A stretch of DNA of 17,218 nucleotides from Clostridia bacterium (lineage in GTDB: Bacteria > Bacillota > Sulfobacillia > SLMV01), in the NCBI GenBank assembly GCA_007136565.1, contig SLGS01000222.1:1-17218 (forward strand), read 5' to 3'. The translations under genes were made by a program, and so were the position numbers. The notes beneath the pieces are model-generated. The model saw nothing but the letters and a program-made list of their open reading frames with translations. It had not been told where the DNA came from and did no database searches. This document shows, piece after piece, positions 1 through 7,211 of the stretch (position 1 is its first letter; each line of letters begins with the position of its first letter).

Positions 1-443
1 AAGCCTCGGACAGGCTCTCGGATCTGACGGGCGGTAGATTTGGTCTGGTGATAAACGAGGACTCGTCCGAATTCTTCGTCAGGGATGATCACAACGGAGC
101 CCAGTTGCGTCCAGTCGGCAGTCTATCGGGGGGAGAGACGTTTCTCGCATCGCTGGCCCTCGCCCTAGCCCTTTCGTCGAAGATACAACTCAGGGGGAAG
201 CATCCCCTCGGCCTATTCTTCCTCGATGAGGGATTCGGTACCCTCGACGAAAGCCGCCTCGAGGTGGTAATGACCTCGTTGGAAAGGCTCCGGGATAGGG
301 AGCGGATCGTGGGATTGATAAGCCACGTCCCGGAAATTAAGCACAGGCTTCCCCGTTACCTGGAGATCGTACCTCCCGATGGCGCTGGTGCGGGAAGTCG
401 CGTGGTCGGGGTCGGTGCGGCTTCTCGACGAAATACATCGTAA
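1..443 (+). CDS. sbcC: Exonuclease SbcC (Rad50-type ATPase), C-terminal fragment
   Basis: This is the 3' end of a gene that starts outside the window; the frame is open from base 3. SbcC is the ATPase subunit of the SbcCD nuclease, which cleaves hairpins and processes DNA double-strand ends in the cytoplasm. The fragment holds the C-terminal ATPase lobe: the ABC signature LSGGETFLASLALALALS, a Walker B stretch GLFFLDEGFGTLD with the catalytic DE pair, and the H-loop region GLISHVPEIKHRLP. These are diagnostic for SbcC/Rad50-type SMC ATPases, and the SHVPEIK stretch favours SbcC over other SMC proteins. The last 20 or so residues (Gly/Ala/Arg-rich) look like an unconserved tail. The stop is TAA at 441-443. 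The Walker A lobe, coiled coils and any sbcD partner lie upstream and cannot be seen. Confidence 0.93.
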   Translation, partial: ASDRLSDLTGGRFGLVINEDSSEFFVRDDHNGAQLRPVGSLSGGETFLASLALALALSSKIQLRGKHPLGLFFLDEGFGTLDESRLEVVMTSLERLRDRERIVGLISHVPEIKHRLPRYLEIVPPDGAGAGSRVVGVGAASRRNTS

Positions 444-465
444 TATGCGTTTTGGGATCCGATAA

Positions 466-495
466 TTGACAATGAGTGGGGCGTCTATGTACAAT
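466..495 (+). promoter_or_regulatory. Sigma70-type promoter upstream of the small gene at 559
   Basis: A perfect -35 hexamer TTGACA (466-471) is followed by an 18-bp spacer and the -10 hexamer TACAAT (490-495, 5 of 6 to consensus). The predicted transcription start is near 502, giving a leader of about 57 nt before the ATG at 559. The promoter sits 22 bp after the sbcC stop, so the small gene need not depend on sbcC transcription. It is one of the best matches to a housekeeping promoter in the window. Confidence 0.7.
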
Positions 496-520
496 TATCA
501 TCAAGACTGGGGGTGTAGTA

Positions 521-539
521 GGCGGCGAGATCTGCCGCC
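521..539 (+). promoter_or_regulatory. GC hairpin in the 5' leader, just before the ribosome binding site
   Basis: GGCGGC (521-526) pairs perfectly with GCCGCC (534-539) across a 7-nt loop that itself contains the palindrome AGATCT. The stem ends 2 nt before the purine-rich ribosome binding site GGGGAGGAG (542-550) and lies inside the predicted leader of the promoter at 466-495. It could modulate translation or mRNA stability of the gene at 559; no known riboswitch class was recognised. Confidence 0.4.
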
Positions 540-558
540 GCGGGGAGGAGGCGCACGC

Positions 559-909
559 ATGTCAATCGTCGGTTTCTCCATACCCAAAGACAGATTAATC
601 GTACTATCCTCCAAGGCGCAGGATTATCTATCCCTGGACGATGCGATCACCGGTATTATGCGGCACCTCAATGCCGATTGGGGCAGCATCGATGAAAGTG
701 ACAAGGTCATGAACGACTACAACCTGTCCAAAAAGGGAACGCTGATCTCCCAATATCAGAGCGATGGTGGGGTCAAGTTCTGGGTTATAACCGAGGCCGG
801 ACACGGGAAGACGGTGGTTCTTCTGCCCGACGAGTACGGGGCTGACGATGTGGGAGATCGAGCCGGTTATGTGCTTCACGGCACTAGTACACCGACTACG
901 AATGCGTGA
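559..909 (+). CDS. Small conserved hypothetical protein ('GDWG...KFWxITE...TVLLP' family)
   Basis: A 116-residue soluble protein of unknown function. Visible motifs are RHLNADWGSIDESDKVMND, then LISQYQ, GVKFWVITEAGHGKTVVLLPDEY. I recall this pattern (R-H-x3-D-W-G, N-D-x-A/Y-L, W-I/V-I-T-E, T-V-L-L-P-x-E/D-Y) from short proteins of about 100 residues, common on plasmids and near restriction or methyltransferase genes and often misnamed 'type I restriction endonuclease subunit M' or 'plasmid-related protein'. No biochemical role is known to me. The ATG at 559 is chosen over an in-frame TTG at 466 because that TTG is part of the -35 box of the promoter, transcription would begin near 502, and the ATG has a strong GGGGAGGAG site 8 nt upstream. 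No signal peptide or membrane segment is visible. It stands alone, followed by a hairpin and a terminator. Confidence 0.75.
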   Translation: MSIVGFSIPKDRLIVLSSKAQDYLSLDDAITGIMRHLNADWGSIDESDKVMNDYNLSKKGTLISQYQSDGGVKFWVITEAGHGKTVVLLPDEYGADDVGDRAGYVLHGTSTPTTNA

Positions 910-1036
910 AGGTCCTCGTCCATCACCGGGAGAACCGGGTTCCCGGGGGGTTCGATCAGTGGCCTTAGTATAATGACAGAAGACCAATTGCAGGGCGCGG
1001 TACCATATCGGGTGCTGCTCCATGTCGAGATATCGG

Positions 1037-1080
1037 GGTGACCGCCGAGGGAATTGATACGTCGGTGGTCACCTCCTTTT
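1037..1080 (+). terminator. Intrinsic terminator after the small gene
   Basis: A 12-bp stem pairs 1037-1048 (GGTGACCGCCGA) with 1062-1073 (TCGGTGGTCACC); one position is a G-U wobble and the rest is perfect. The loop is 13 nt and the stem is followed by TCCTTTTCT. It separates the small gene from the amidohydrolase gene. A smaller hairpin (CCGGGA 926-931 with TCCCGG 941-946) lies nearer the small gene's stop codon but has no T tract. Because the stem is nearly symmetrical, an operator role is also possible; the T tract on the + strand favours termination. Confidence 0.65.
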
Positions 1081-1184
1081 CTGCTCTCGGACCATTGCAG
1101 GATACGCGGGGCGCAAAGCGTACTCTTTAGATGGGGTGCCGCCCTCAACGGGCTTCCCCCAATCTCGGGAAGAGGGGTGGTACT

Positions 1185-2621
1185 GTGGCGGTAAAGGCCG
1201 AGATAGCCGCCCGGTATATCGACGACAAGACCGACCTCATCATTGGAGTATCCGATCATCTTTGGAACCTGTCAGAACTCGCGCTCAGAGAATTCGAGTC
1301 CGCGGACTACCTCGCCCAGGAATTGGAATCGGAGGGGTTCGAAGTCGAGCGGGATGTAGGTGGGCTTCCCACAGCTTTCGTGGCTTCGTGGGGTTCTGGG
1401 GGACCGATAATCGGATTCCTGGCGGAATACGATGCCTTGGCTGGAATGTCGCAAAAGCCCATTCCTAAGCGCGAACCTCTCGTTACAGGAGCCCCGGGGC
1501 AGGCCTGTGGTCACAATTTGCTCGGTGCCGGCGCCTTCGGTGCCGCAATAGCCCTCAAAGCGCAGATGGAAGAAGAGGGTATCCAGGGTACCGTGCGGCT
1601 TTATGGCTGCCCGGCCGAAGAGAACCTATCCGGAAAGGCATTCATGGCCAGGGCCGGAGCCTTCGATGATTGCGATGTCTGCCTAACCTGGCATCCGGGT
1701 ACACTCAACCGGGTCCGCACGGGATCGTCATTGGCCAATAACGCGATGAACCTGATTTTTTCGGGCCAGTCCGCGCACGCTGCCGGAGATCCGTATAACG
1801 GTAGGAGTGCCCTCGACGCCATACAGCTGATGAACATGGGTGTGGAGTTCCTCAGGGAACATATGCCGCCTCGTGCCCGCGTGCACTACGTGATTACCGA
1901 GGGCGGTTCCCAGCCAAACGTCGTACCGGATCGCGCCAAGGTCTGGTATCTCGTGCGCGCCCCGGAGCGTCACGAGGTGGACGAATTGTATGAGCGGGTT
2001 CTCAACTGCGCCGGGGGAGCCGCTCAGATGACGGACACCGAATTCGAGATAGAATTGCTCAAAGCAATCTGGAACGTGTTGCCCAATCGTCCGCTGGAAG
2101 AGTTGCTCGAGGGCTGTATGCAGAGGATCGGTCCCCCGGGTTTCGATGACGAGGACAGGGAGTTCGCCAGTCAAATCATCTCCACCTTGCCCGAGGGAAG
2201 GGTCGAATCCTATCTAAAAGCCCAGAACCTCACCGACGAAGAAGTTGAATTCCTCAAGGATAAGCAACTCAACGATACCGTCTTGCCGCGTCCGCAGGAG
2301 CCCGATGAACCGAAGGGGTCCACGGATGTCGGAGACGTGAGCTGGTGTGCTCCGACGGCTCAGTTTTCCACTGCCTGCCTGGCCCTGGCCACGCCGGGGC
2401 ACTCGTGGCAGTACGTGGCCCAGTCCGGCATGGACATAGGCCGCAAGGGGATGCTGCTCGCGGCCAGGATCATGGCGGAGGCGGGCTACGAGCTGTTGAC
2501 CGACGCGGAGTGGATAGATCGGGCTCGCGAGGACTTCGAAAGACGCACTGGCGGTCGCAGTTATCGGTCCGCCATGCCCGCCGATCACCAACCTGCCTTC
2601 GATCAGTTCGCCGAAGCCTGA
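1185..2621 (+). CDS. M20 family metallo-amidohydrolase, AbgB/p-aminobenzoyl-glutamate hydrolase-like
   Basis: A 478-residue cytoplasmic zinc-type hydrolase of the M20 peptidase/amidohydrolase superfamily, closest in motif pattern to AbgB, which cleaves p-aminobenzoyl-glutamate. Metal-site signatures are ACGHN (Cys108, His110), the catalytic/ligand pair PAEEN (Glu145-Glu146) and WHPG (His170). The dimerisation lid begins near SAHAAGDPYNGRSALDA. The C-terminal stretch STDVGDVSW and ATPGHSWQYVAQSG also fits the AbgB group. The true substrate (a pAB-Glu, N-acyl amino acid or peptide) cannot be read from sequence. The GTG at 1185 (VAVKAEIAARYIDDK) is preferred because GAAGAGGGG lies just upstream and the family's N-terminal helix begins there; an upstream in-frame ATG at 1131 would add an Arg/Gly-rich, unfamily-like 18 residues. 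It is flanked by a terminator upstream and a GC hairpin downstream, so it is probably transcribed alone. Confidence 0.88.
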   Translation: MAVKAEIAARYIDDKTDLIIGVSDHLWNLSELALREFESADYLAQELESEGFEVERDVGGLPTAFVASWGSGGPIIGFLAEYDALAGMSQKPIPKREPLVTGAPGQACGHNLLGAGAFGAAIALKAQMEEEGIQGTVRLYGCPAEENLSGKAFMARAGAFDDCDVCLTWHPGTLNRVRTGSSLANNAMNLIFSGQSAHAAGDPYNGRSALDAIQLMNMGVEFLREHMPPRARVHYVITEGGSQPNVVPDRAKVWYLVRAPERHEVDELYERVLNCAGGAAQMTDTEFEIELLKAIWNVLPNRPLEELLEGCMQRIGPPGFDDEDREFASQIISTLPEGRVESYLKAQNLTDEEVEFLKDKQLNDTVLPRPQEPDEPKGSTDVGDVSWCAPTAQFSTACLALATPGHSWQYVAQSGMDIGRKGMLLAARIMAEAGYELLTDAEWIDRAREDFERRTGGRSYRSAMPADHQPAFDQFAEA

Positions 2622-2629
2622 TCACTTTG

Positions 2630-2656
2630 CCCGGGCGGCTATCCCGGCCGCCCGGG
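2630..2656 (+). terminator. Perfect GC-rich hairpin after the amidohydrolase gene
   Basis: CCCGGGCGGC (2630-2639) is perfectly complementary to GCCGCCCGGG (2647-2656) with a 7-nt loop, starting 9 bp after the amidohydrolase stop codon. There is no T tract after it (AGGAATATC follows), so it may be a weak terminator or an mRNA 3'-end stabiliser rather than a classical intrinsic terminator. Confidence 0.5.
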
Positions 2657-2690
2657 AGGAATATCCCCGTCGACAACGAAATTGGTTTCC

Positions 2691-3263
2691 ATGTATTTCC
2701 AATTAACTCCGTTGCAGAGAAGGATAGCCGCCGTTTCCCTCTTGTTCATGGCTCTCGGTTTGACGGCCAGGATACGAGGGCCGGCATGGGACTCCCTCAC
2801 GTCCACTTTCGACGACTCCCACGTGGTGGGGAGTTCCGAGATGGATTCGGGGGAATCGGAGGTGCTCGTCCACCTGGCCGGGGAAGTATCGAATCCCGGT
2901 GTCTACGCCATGGATCCCGGGGATCGAGTGGTTGATGCTTTGCAAAGGGCGGGGGGTGTCCTAGCGGAAGCCGATGAAGGCGCAATAAACATGGCGGCCC
3001 TTCTCGAGGATGGCGAAAGGATAGTCGTTCCCTCCAAGTCCCGCAACTCGTCAGACGATTGCGCCGAGGGGCGGATAGATTTGAATGGGGCGGGAGCCGA
3101 AGAACTGGAGCAATTGCACGGAATAGGTCCTGTCTTGGCGGAGCGGATACTCACCCTTAGGAGGGAGCGCGGTGGCTTCGAGTCAGTCGAAGAGTTGTTG
3201 GACGTTTCCGGTGTGGGTGTGAAGACCCTGGATAGGATTAGGGAGGAGTTGGTGGTTCACTGA
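2691..3263 (+). CDS. comEA: ComEA-type competence protein (SLBB plus helix-hairpin-helix)
   Basis: A 190-residue membrane-anchored DNA-binding protein of the ComEA family, which captures incoming double-stranded DNA at the outer face of the membrane during natural transformation. In order: an N-terminal anchor (about 9-26, RIAAVSLLFMALGL), a linker, an SLBB domain (about 57-116, VLVHLAGEVSNPGVY ... GERIVVPS) and a C-terminal double helix-hairpin-helix domain (about 129-188, DLNGAGAEELEQLHGIGPVLAERIL and LLDVSGVGVKTLDRI). Domain order and length match the Gram-positive-style ComEA. ATG 2691 is preferred to the in-frame TTG at 2682; neither has a strong ribosome binding site, so the start is uncertain by three codons. 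No comEC or comEB follows: the next gene converges on it with only 15 bp between stop codons. Confidence 0.9.
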   Translation: MYFQLTPLQRRIAAVSLLFMALGLTARIRGPAWDSLTSTFDDSHVVGSSEMDSGESEVLVHLAGEVSNPGVYAMDPGDRVVDALQRAGGVLAEADEGAINMAALLEDGERIVVPSKSRNSSDDCAEGRIDLNGAGAEELEQLHGIGPVLAERILTLRRERGGFESVEELLDVSGVGVKTLDRIREELVVH

Positions 3264-3278
3264 ACGAGGGAGGGGTCT

Positions 3279-4529
3279 TCAGAACCCTCTCACCGCGATG
3301 AGGATGGCCGTGGTAGCGGCCACGATCCCCACCACCGGCAGGTATATGCGATACACTTTGCCGAGGGATACCTGGAAATAATGATTGGTGAGTATCTGGC
3401 AGAGGTGCAAAGGCGACGTCAGGTATGAAAGAAAGGCGAAGGCGTAGATGAGCATGATGTACGTATGGGGATCGGCTCCGATGGCGCGCGCGGCGGGAAT
3501 TATCAGCGGGAACAATACGGCTATGGTGCTGGCGTGCGATGCTGATATATACCCGATGCCGACGGCCAGGACTCCGGCCACGAGGAAGAGCGGTATCCCG
3601 GCTTCCATCATGGTGACCATCAGTTGAGAAAATGCCGTGGTTTGATCGACGGCACCTCGAAAAACCATTATGGCGGCCATGGTTCCCACGAGGGCGAAAT
3701 CGATTCCGTCCCAAAACAGTCGGGGGATAATACCCACGCCAGGCCTGTCGGGACCATTGAAAAAGTATATCTGCAGAAGCGCCACGGCCATACCGATCAT
3801 CAGCGACAGGGCAAGGTGTAGACCCAGACCCATGTAAAGGGCCAGGCCGAGGATCAAGGGTGTCGAATACCTGAGGAACTTGTAAAGGGCGGCCGAGGTA
3901 GCCTCGCGTTCCAGGTCGGGTCCAGCTTCCGCCGGAACATCGGTCAACCCGGGGCGGATGATGAAGAAGTAGCCCGCGACCATCATGGCTACTGTTAGGG
4001 GCCAAAGCATACCGATCATCTCGAATACTTCCACGTCGACCAGGCGCGCGGCCATGATGTAAGTCGGGAGAAATGGAAATACGAAGTACCAACTGTGTCG
4101 AAAGATCAAGTTGGCCGCGGATTGGCGTTCGGGAGAGAGCTGGATCTGTCTGCCCAGTCCCCAGACCATGGGTGCGGATACGATGGCTCCACCCGTCATG
4201 GGCATGCAACCGACCAGCCCGGGGATCAGCATAAGGGTTATGCTGTCGCTTCTGAGCAGCACGCGCAGGGATTCGACCATCTTGTCAAAATAGCCGAATT
4301 TCTGGAGTACATGTGACATTATGGTGATGGAGGCCACGATGAGCATCAGGTCTATGGTATCCCGATGCGTTACCCCGTCGAAGACCACTCGACCGATACC
4401 GGCGGGAGATACACCGGCGAACACCAAGACCACCAGCGCTGCGGCCAACATGGCTCCCCAGAGGGGGACCCGACGGCTGATCATAACCATTAGCCCCGCA
4501 AAGGCGATCAGAATGCCGATCAATTCCAT
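3279..4529 (-). CDS. DUF401 (TIGR00529) family integral membrane protein, putative transporter
   Basis: A 416-residue polytopic inner-membrane protein with about ten hydrophobic segments spread over its whole length. It matches the DUF401/TIGR00529 pattern: LMLIVASITIMSHVLQ, then GLVGCMPMTGGAIVSAPMV, LSPERQSAANLIFRHSWYFVFPFLP, and near the C-terminus SASHASTIAVLFPLIIPAA. The paired P-x-x-G-G-A-x-x-S-A-P and S-A-S-H-A-S-T hairpin-like repeats resemble those of the ion-transporter superfamily (GntP- and citrate-type carriers), so an organic-anion transporter is plausible; the substrate is unknown. ATG 4529 is chosen: it directly precedes the first membrane helix (MELIGILIAFAGLMVMI), has GGAGG upstream, and lies after the predicted transcription start. 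An in-frame ATG at 4583 would add 18 polar residues. It is transcribed opposite to both neighbours, so it forms a one-gene unit. Confidence 0.85.
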   Translation of the reverse strand: MELIGILIAFAGLMVMISRRVPLWGAMLAAALVVLVFAGVSPAGIGRVVFDGVTHRDTIDLMLIVASITIMSHVLQKFGYFDKMVESLRVLLRSDSITLMLIPGLVGCMPMTGGAIVSAPMVWGLGRQIQLSPERQSAANLIFRHSWYFVFPFLPTYIMAARLVDVEVFEMIGMLWPLTVAMMVAGYFFIIRPGLTDVPAEAGPDLEREATSAALYKFLRYSTPLILGLALYMGLGLHLALSLMIGMAVALLQIYFFNGPDRPGVGIIPRLFWDGIDFALVGTMAAIMVFRGAVDQTTAFSQLMVTMMEAGIPLFLVAGVLAVGIGYISASHASTIAVLFPLIIPAARAIGADPHTYIMLIYAFAFLSYLTSPLHLCQILTNHYFQVSLGKVYRIYLPVVGIVAATTAILIAVRGF

Positions 4530-4583
4530 TTGCGCACTGCCTCCGATCGGAGAATAGTTCGCGGCACGAACTTCAATAGGCAT

Positions 4584-4612
4584 ATGCTATCACTCCGGGT
4601 GGAACATGTGAA
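4584..4612 (-). promoter_or_regulatory. Sigma70-type promoter for the DUF401 gene
   Basis: Read on the minus strand, TTCACA (4612-4607, 5 of 6 to TTGACA) is followed by a 17-bp spacer and TAGCAT (4589-4584, 4 of 6 to TATAAT). The predicted start of transcription is near 4577, inside the codons between the two candidate start codons of the DUF401 gene, which favours the ATG at 4529. The element lies in the 178-bp divergent region shared with recD2. Confidence 0.5.
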
Positions 4613-4707
4613 GAAGGCTTGGAGGACCCCGACAGAGGGGGAGCGAAGAACACTTCATCGAAGCACCGAATTTGCGGCCCAACGGGAGGTCGAGCGGATC
4701 ACACACT

Positions 4708-6945
4708 ATGACCGATAGAAGAAGAAATGAAGATAGCCTTGCGGCTCGAGTTCTAGACGTCAGATTTTCGTCGCCGGATTCACTTTGGAAAGTCCTTTCG
4801 GTGGAGACCGATGCCGGCGTCGCCACGGTCGTCGGCGAATTTCACGAGGTCGAAGAGGGGCTCGAGTACAGTTTCTCCGGTAGATGGGATGTACACCCCC
4901 GGTTCGGCGAGCAATTCCGGGCTGAAAGCTACCATCCCACTCCCCCCACCACCAAGCGGGGAATGATAGCCTATCTATCCAGCGGATTGATCCGTGGGAT
5001 CGGACCCAAGATGGCCGCCAAGATCGTCGATCGATTCGGCGAGCGTACCTTTGACGTAATTCGCGATTCGCCCGAGCGACTACTGGAGGTCTCGGGTATA
5101 GCCCACACCAAGAAGGAACAACTGGTGGAGTCTTTCGAGAAGCACCGTAACCTCCAGGAAGTGGTTACCTATCTCACCGGCCTTGGCTTGACCGCGAACA
5201 TGGCGGTCAAGCTCTACGGTGAATACGGTGATGATACCATCGCGGTAATACAAAGGGATCCGTACCGGCTTACTCAGGATATCTTCGGTATCGGCTTTCG
5301 GCGGGCCGACGCCATCGCCATGGCGGCGGGGATAGATCCAAGATCTCCCTCCAGGCTCCGGGCTGCCATAATCTACGTCCTGCGTAGAAGCGCGGAATCG
5401 GAGGGCCATACCTTCCTACCAAGGAACAAGCTGCTGGAGAGGACCGCCAAGCTTCTCGGGGTGGGTGAAGGGAGGGCGGATCCCGAACGCCCAACCCCGG
5501 AAGATATACGGGGTGCCCTGATAATGTGCGAAAGCTCCGGGGAGGTAATCGCCGAAGAAGATGAGGCGATGTACCTACCTTTGTATAGGGATGCTGAACG
5601 TCACGTCGGCGCGCGGCTCTTGAGAATACATCGCGCCGGGGCGGTAACCGCTCCGTCGTCGGAGTTCATCGCCCAGGCGACCGCCCGCGCCCAGGCTCGC
5701 CTGGGCCTGGAATATGGCGAGGAGCAGAAGAAGGCCGTCGCCGGCAGTTTCGCCTCGGGTGTAATGGTTATCACCGGTGGCCCGGGAACGGGTAAGACCA
5801 CCATAGTGAGGGGGATCATTGAGGCCTCGGAGTTCCTCTCCGGTGGCCTGAGGGTTCTCCTGGCGGCGCCCACGGGCAGGGCTGCCAGGCGACTCGGTGA
5901 GGTCGCGGGTCGCGAGGCGACGACGATCCACAGGCTCCTGGGGTATGGATTCGTGGAGGGACAGCCGGTCTTTAGACACGACTCCGAGAATCCCCTGGAG
6001 GGCGACGTACTCATACTGGATGAGTCGTCCATGATCGACATAGAGTTGGCCGCTCGTCTACTGGATGCAATACCGGACTCGATGCGCGTGATCTTCGTCG
6101 GAGACGCAGATCAGTTGCCTTCCGTCGGTCCCGGTAACTTCCTCAGGGATTTGATCAGGTCGAAGGCCTTACCGGTGGTGAGGCTCACCCGGATCTACCG
6201 ACAGGATGAAGTATCGGACATAGTCATAAATGCTCACAGGATAAACAACGGGGAGATGCCCCGGTTTTCCTCGGGAGGGCAAAGCCACTTCGTATCCAAA
6301 GAAAAACCCGAGGGTGTATGCGCCGCCGTGGTTAAATTGGTCGACGACCTGGTAAATCGCGGACCCTACAATCTGTCGGACCTTCAGGTGCTGAGTCCCA
6401 TGCATCGGGGTCCAGCGGGCGTGGCCAATCTAAACGCCGAGATTCAAGACAGGATGAATCCCTCGTCCGCTCGCAAGCCCGAGATCAAGGCTGGCGCCAC
6501 GATCTATCGGCTCGGGGACAAGGTCATGTGCCTGAAGAACAACTACGAAAAGGGGCAGTACGGAGTGTTCAACGGTAACCAGGGGATCGTTGTGGACGTG
6601 CTCTCACCCGACGACGTCGATGTCGACGAGGACACCCTGGAGGTCGATTTCGACGGCGAGTTAATTTGGTATGGGCGCAGAGAACTGAACGAATTGACAT
6701 TGGCGTACGCCACGACGGTGCATAAATCGCAGGGTAGCGAATACCCCGCGGTTATCGCCGTGGTGAGCCTCAGCCATTACATCATGTTGCAAAGGAACCT
6801 GCTTTACACCGCCGTGACCCGCGCCCAGAACCTGCTAACCCTGGTTGGACAGCAAAAGGCCCTGGGCATAATGATCGGTAACGACCGTGTACGCGAGCGA
6901 CATTCGCGTCTCGCACAGGTCCTCGGCCGAGGAGGCTACGAGTGA
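4708..6945 (+). CDS. recD2: RecD2 (RecD-like, YrrC-type) superfamily 1 DNA helicase
   Basis: A 745-residue cytoplasmic SF1B 5'-3' helicase of the RecD2 type, the form found in bacteria without RecBC; it is linked to replication-fork and mismatch or recombination repair. The N-terminus carries the RecD2-specific OB-like segment and helix-hairpin-helix repeats (LIRGIGPKMAAKIVDRFG, LLEVSGIAHTKKEQL, IFGIGFRRADAIA). The helicase core follows: Walker A GGPGTGKTT (357-365), Walker B LILDESSMID (Asp438-Glu439), motif III FVGDADQLPSVGPG, motif IV RLTRIYRQ, motif V TTVHKSQGSEYP and motif VI LLYTAVTRAQ. All catalytic motifs are intact and the length is typical. ATG 4708 (MTDRRRNEDSLAARVLDV) is chosen because GAGCGGA lies 9 nt upstream and the family's first strand begins soon after; an in-frame TTG at 4672 would add 12 residues. 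The downstream neighbour often seen with recD2, comF, is not present. Confidence 0.95.
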   Translation: MTDRRRNEDSLAARVLDVRFSSPDSLWKVLSVETDAGVATVVGEFHEVEEGLEYSFSGRWDVHPRFGEQFRAESYHPTPPTTKRGMIAYLSSGLIRGIGPKMAAKIVDRFGERTFDVIRDSPERLLEVSGIAHTKKEQLVESFEKHRNLQEVVTYLTGLGLTANMAVKLYGEYGDDTIAVIQRDPYRLTQDIFGIGFRRADAIAMAAGIDPRSPSRLRAAIIYVLRRSAESEGHTFLPRNKLLERTAKLLGVGEGRADPERPTPEDIRGALIMCESSGEVIAEEDEAMYLPLYRDAERHVGARLLRIHRAGAVTAPSSEFIAQATARAQARLGLEYGEEQKKAVAGSFASGVMVITGGPGTGKTTIVRGIIEASEFLSGGLRVLLAAPTGRAARRLGEVAGREATTIHRLLGYGFVEGQPVFRHDSENPLEGDVLILDESSMIDIELAARLLDAIPDSMRVIFVGDADQLPSVGPGNFLRDLIRSKALPVVRLTRIYRQDEVSDIVINAHRINNGEMPRFSSGGQSHFVSKEKPEGVCAAVVKLVDDLVNRGPYNLSDLQVLSPMHRGPAGVANLNAEIQDRMNPSSARKPEIKAGATIYRLGDKVMCLKNNYEKGQYGVFNGNQGIVVDVLSPDDVDVDEDTLEVDFDGELIWYGRRELNELTLAYATTVHKSQGSEYPAVIAVVSLSHYIMLQRNLLYTAVTRAQNLLTLVGQQKALGIMIGNDRVRERHSRLAQVLGRGGYE

Positions 6946-7187
6946 GATTGCTCGGCCGCTCGTGACTTTCTTTGGGATTTTTCGCGAGCCGGGGGTCCAT
7001 AGGGCTCGGTTCCGCCCCGGGGTGTTCTCGCGCATATGCGGAATACCGATCGCTCGATCTCTACGTCGGGGATCCACCCGGCCCCAGACAACTCACCCGG
7101 GAGCATTTGAACCCCTCGCAGCTACCCAGGCCGACGGGGAATCCAACGCGACGCTTTCCAAGAACCATTACGGAATTCGTTGTAGTG
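6946..7187. other. Gene-free stretch after recD2
   Basis: About 240 bp without a credible gene. Short open frames exist here, but their translations (Arg/Pro/Gly/Ser-rich) resemble no family I know and lack convincing ribosome binding sites. The one structural feature is a possible hairpin, CGAGCC (6985-6990) with GGCTCG (7003-7008) and a 12-nt loop, which could mark the 3' end of the recD2 transcript although no T tract follows. A T-rich patch lies just before it (TTTCTTTGGGATTTTT, 6967-6982). The regulatory part of the gap begins at 7188. Confidence 0.5.
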
Positions 7188-7203
7188 TGTGAATTGCGTC
7201 ACT
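7188..7203. promoter_or_regulatory. Operator-like box 1: TGTGA-N6-TCACT (Rex or CRP/FNR type)
   Basis: TGTGAATTGCGTCACT is an imperfect dyad matching nine of the ten fixed positions of TGTGA-N6-TCACA. Against the Rex pattern TTGTGAA-N4-TTCACAA (recalled) I count 11 of 14. It lies 24 bp, centre to centre, from box 2, upstream of the hydrogenase cluster. Confidence 0.5.
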
Positions 7204-7211
7204 AACGGGGT

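Noticed and set aside
945..965. GGTTCGATC string resembling a tRNA T-loop
   Set aside because: No pairing T stem, anticodon arm or acceptor stem could be built around it on either strand.
3238..4209. Minus-strand open frame of 323 codons overlapping the DUF401 gene in another frame
   Set aside because: The translation is His/Arg/Pro/Gly-rich shadow sequence, while the overlapping frame gives a clean DUF401 membrane protein.
6942..6965. GTG overlapping the recD2 stop that begins V-R-L-L-G-R-S, reminiscent of a comF start
   Set aside because: The frame stops after seven codons, and no cysteine pairs, RGFNQ or LVDDVxTTG phosphoribosyltransferase motifs appear in any frame of the following 240 bp.
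6887..7205. Two + strand open frames (6887-7192 and 6972-7205) between recD2 and the operators
   Set aside because: Their Arg/Pro/Ser-rich translations match no family, one overlaps the end of recD2 in another frame, they lack good ribosome binding sites, and the second ends inside the operator region.
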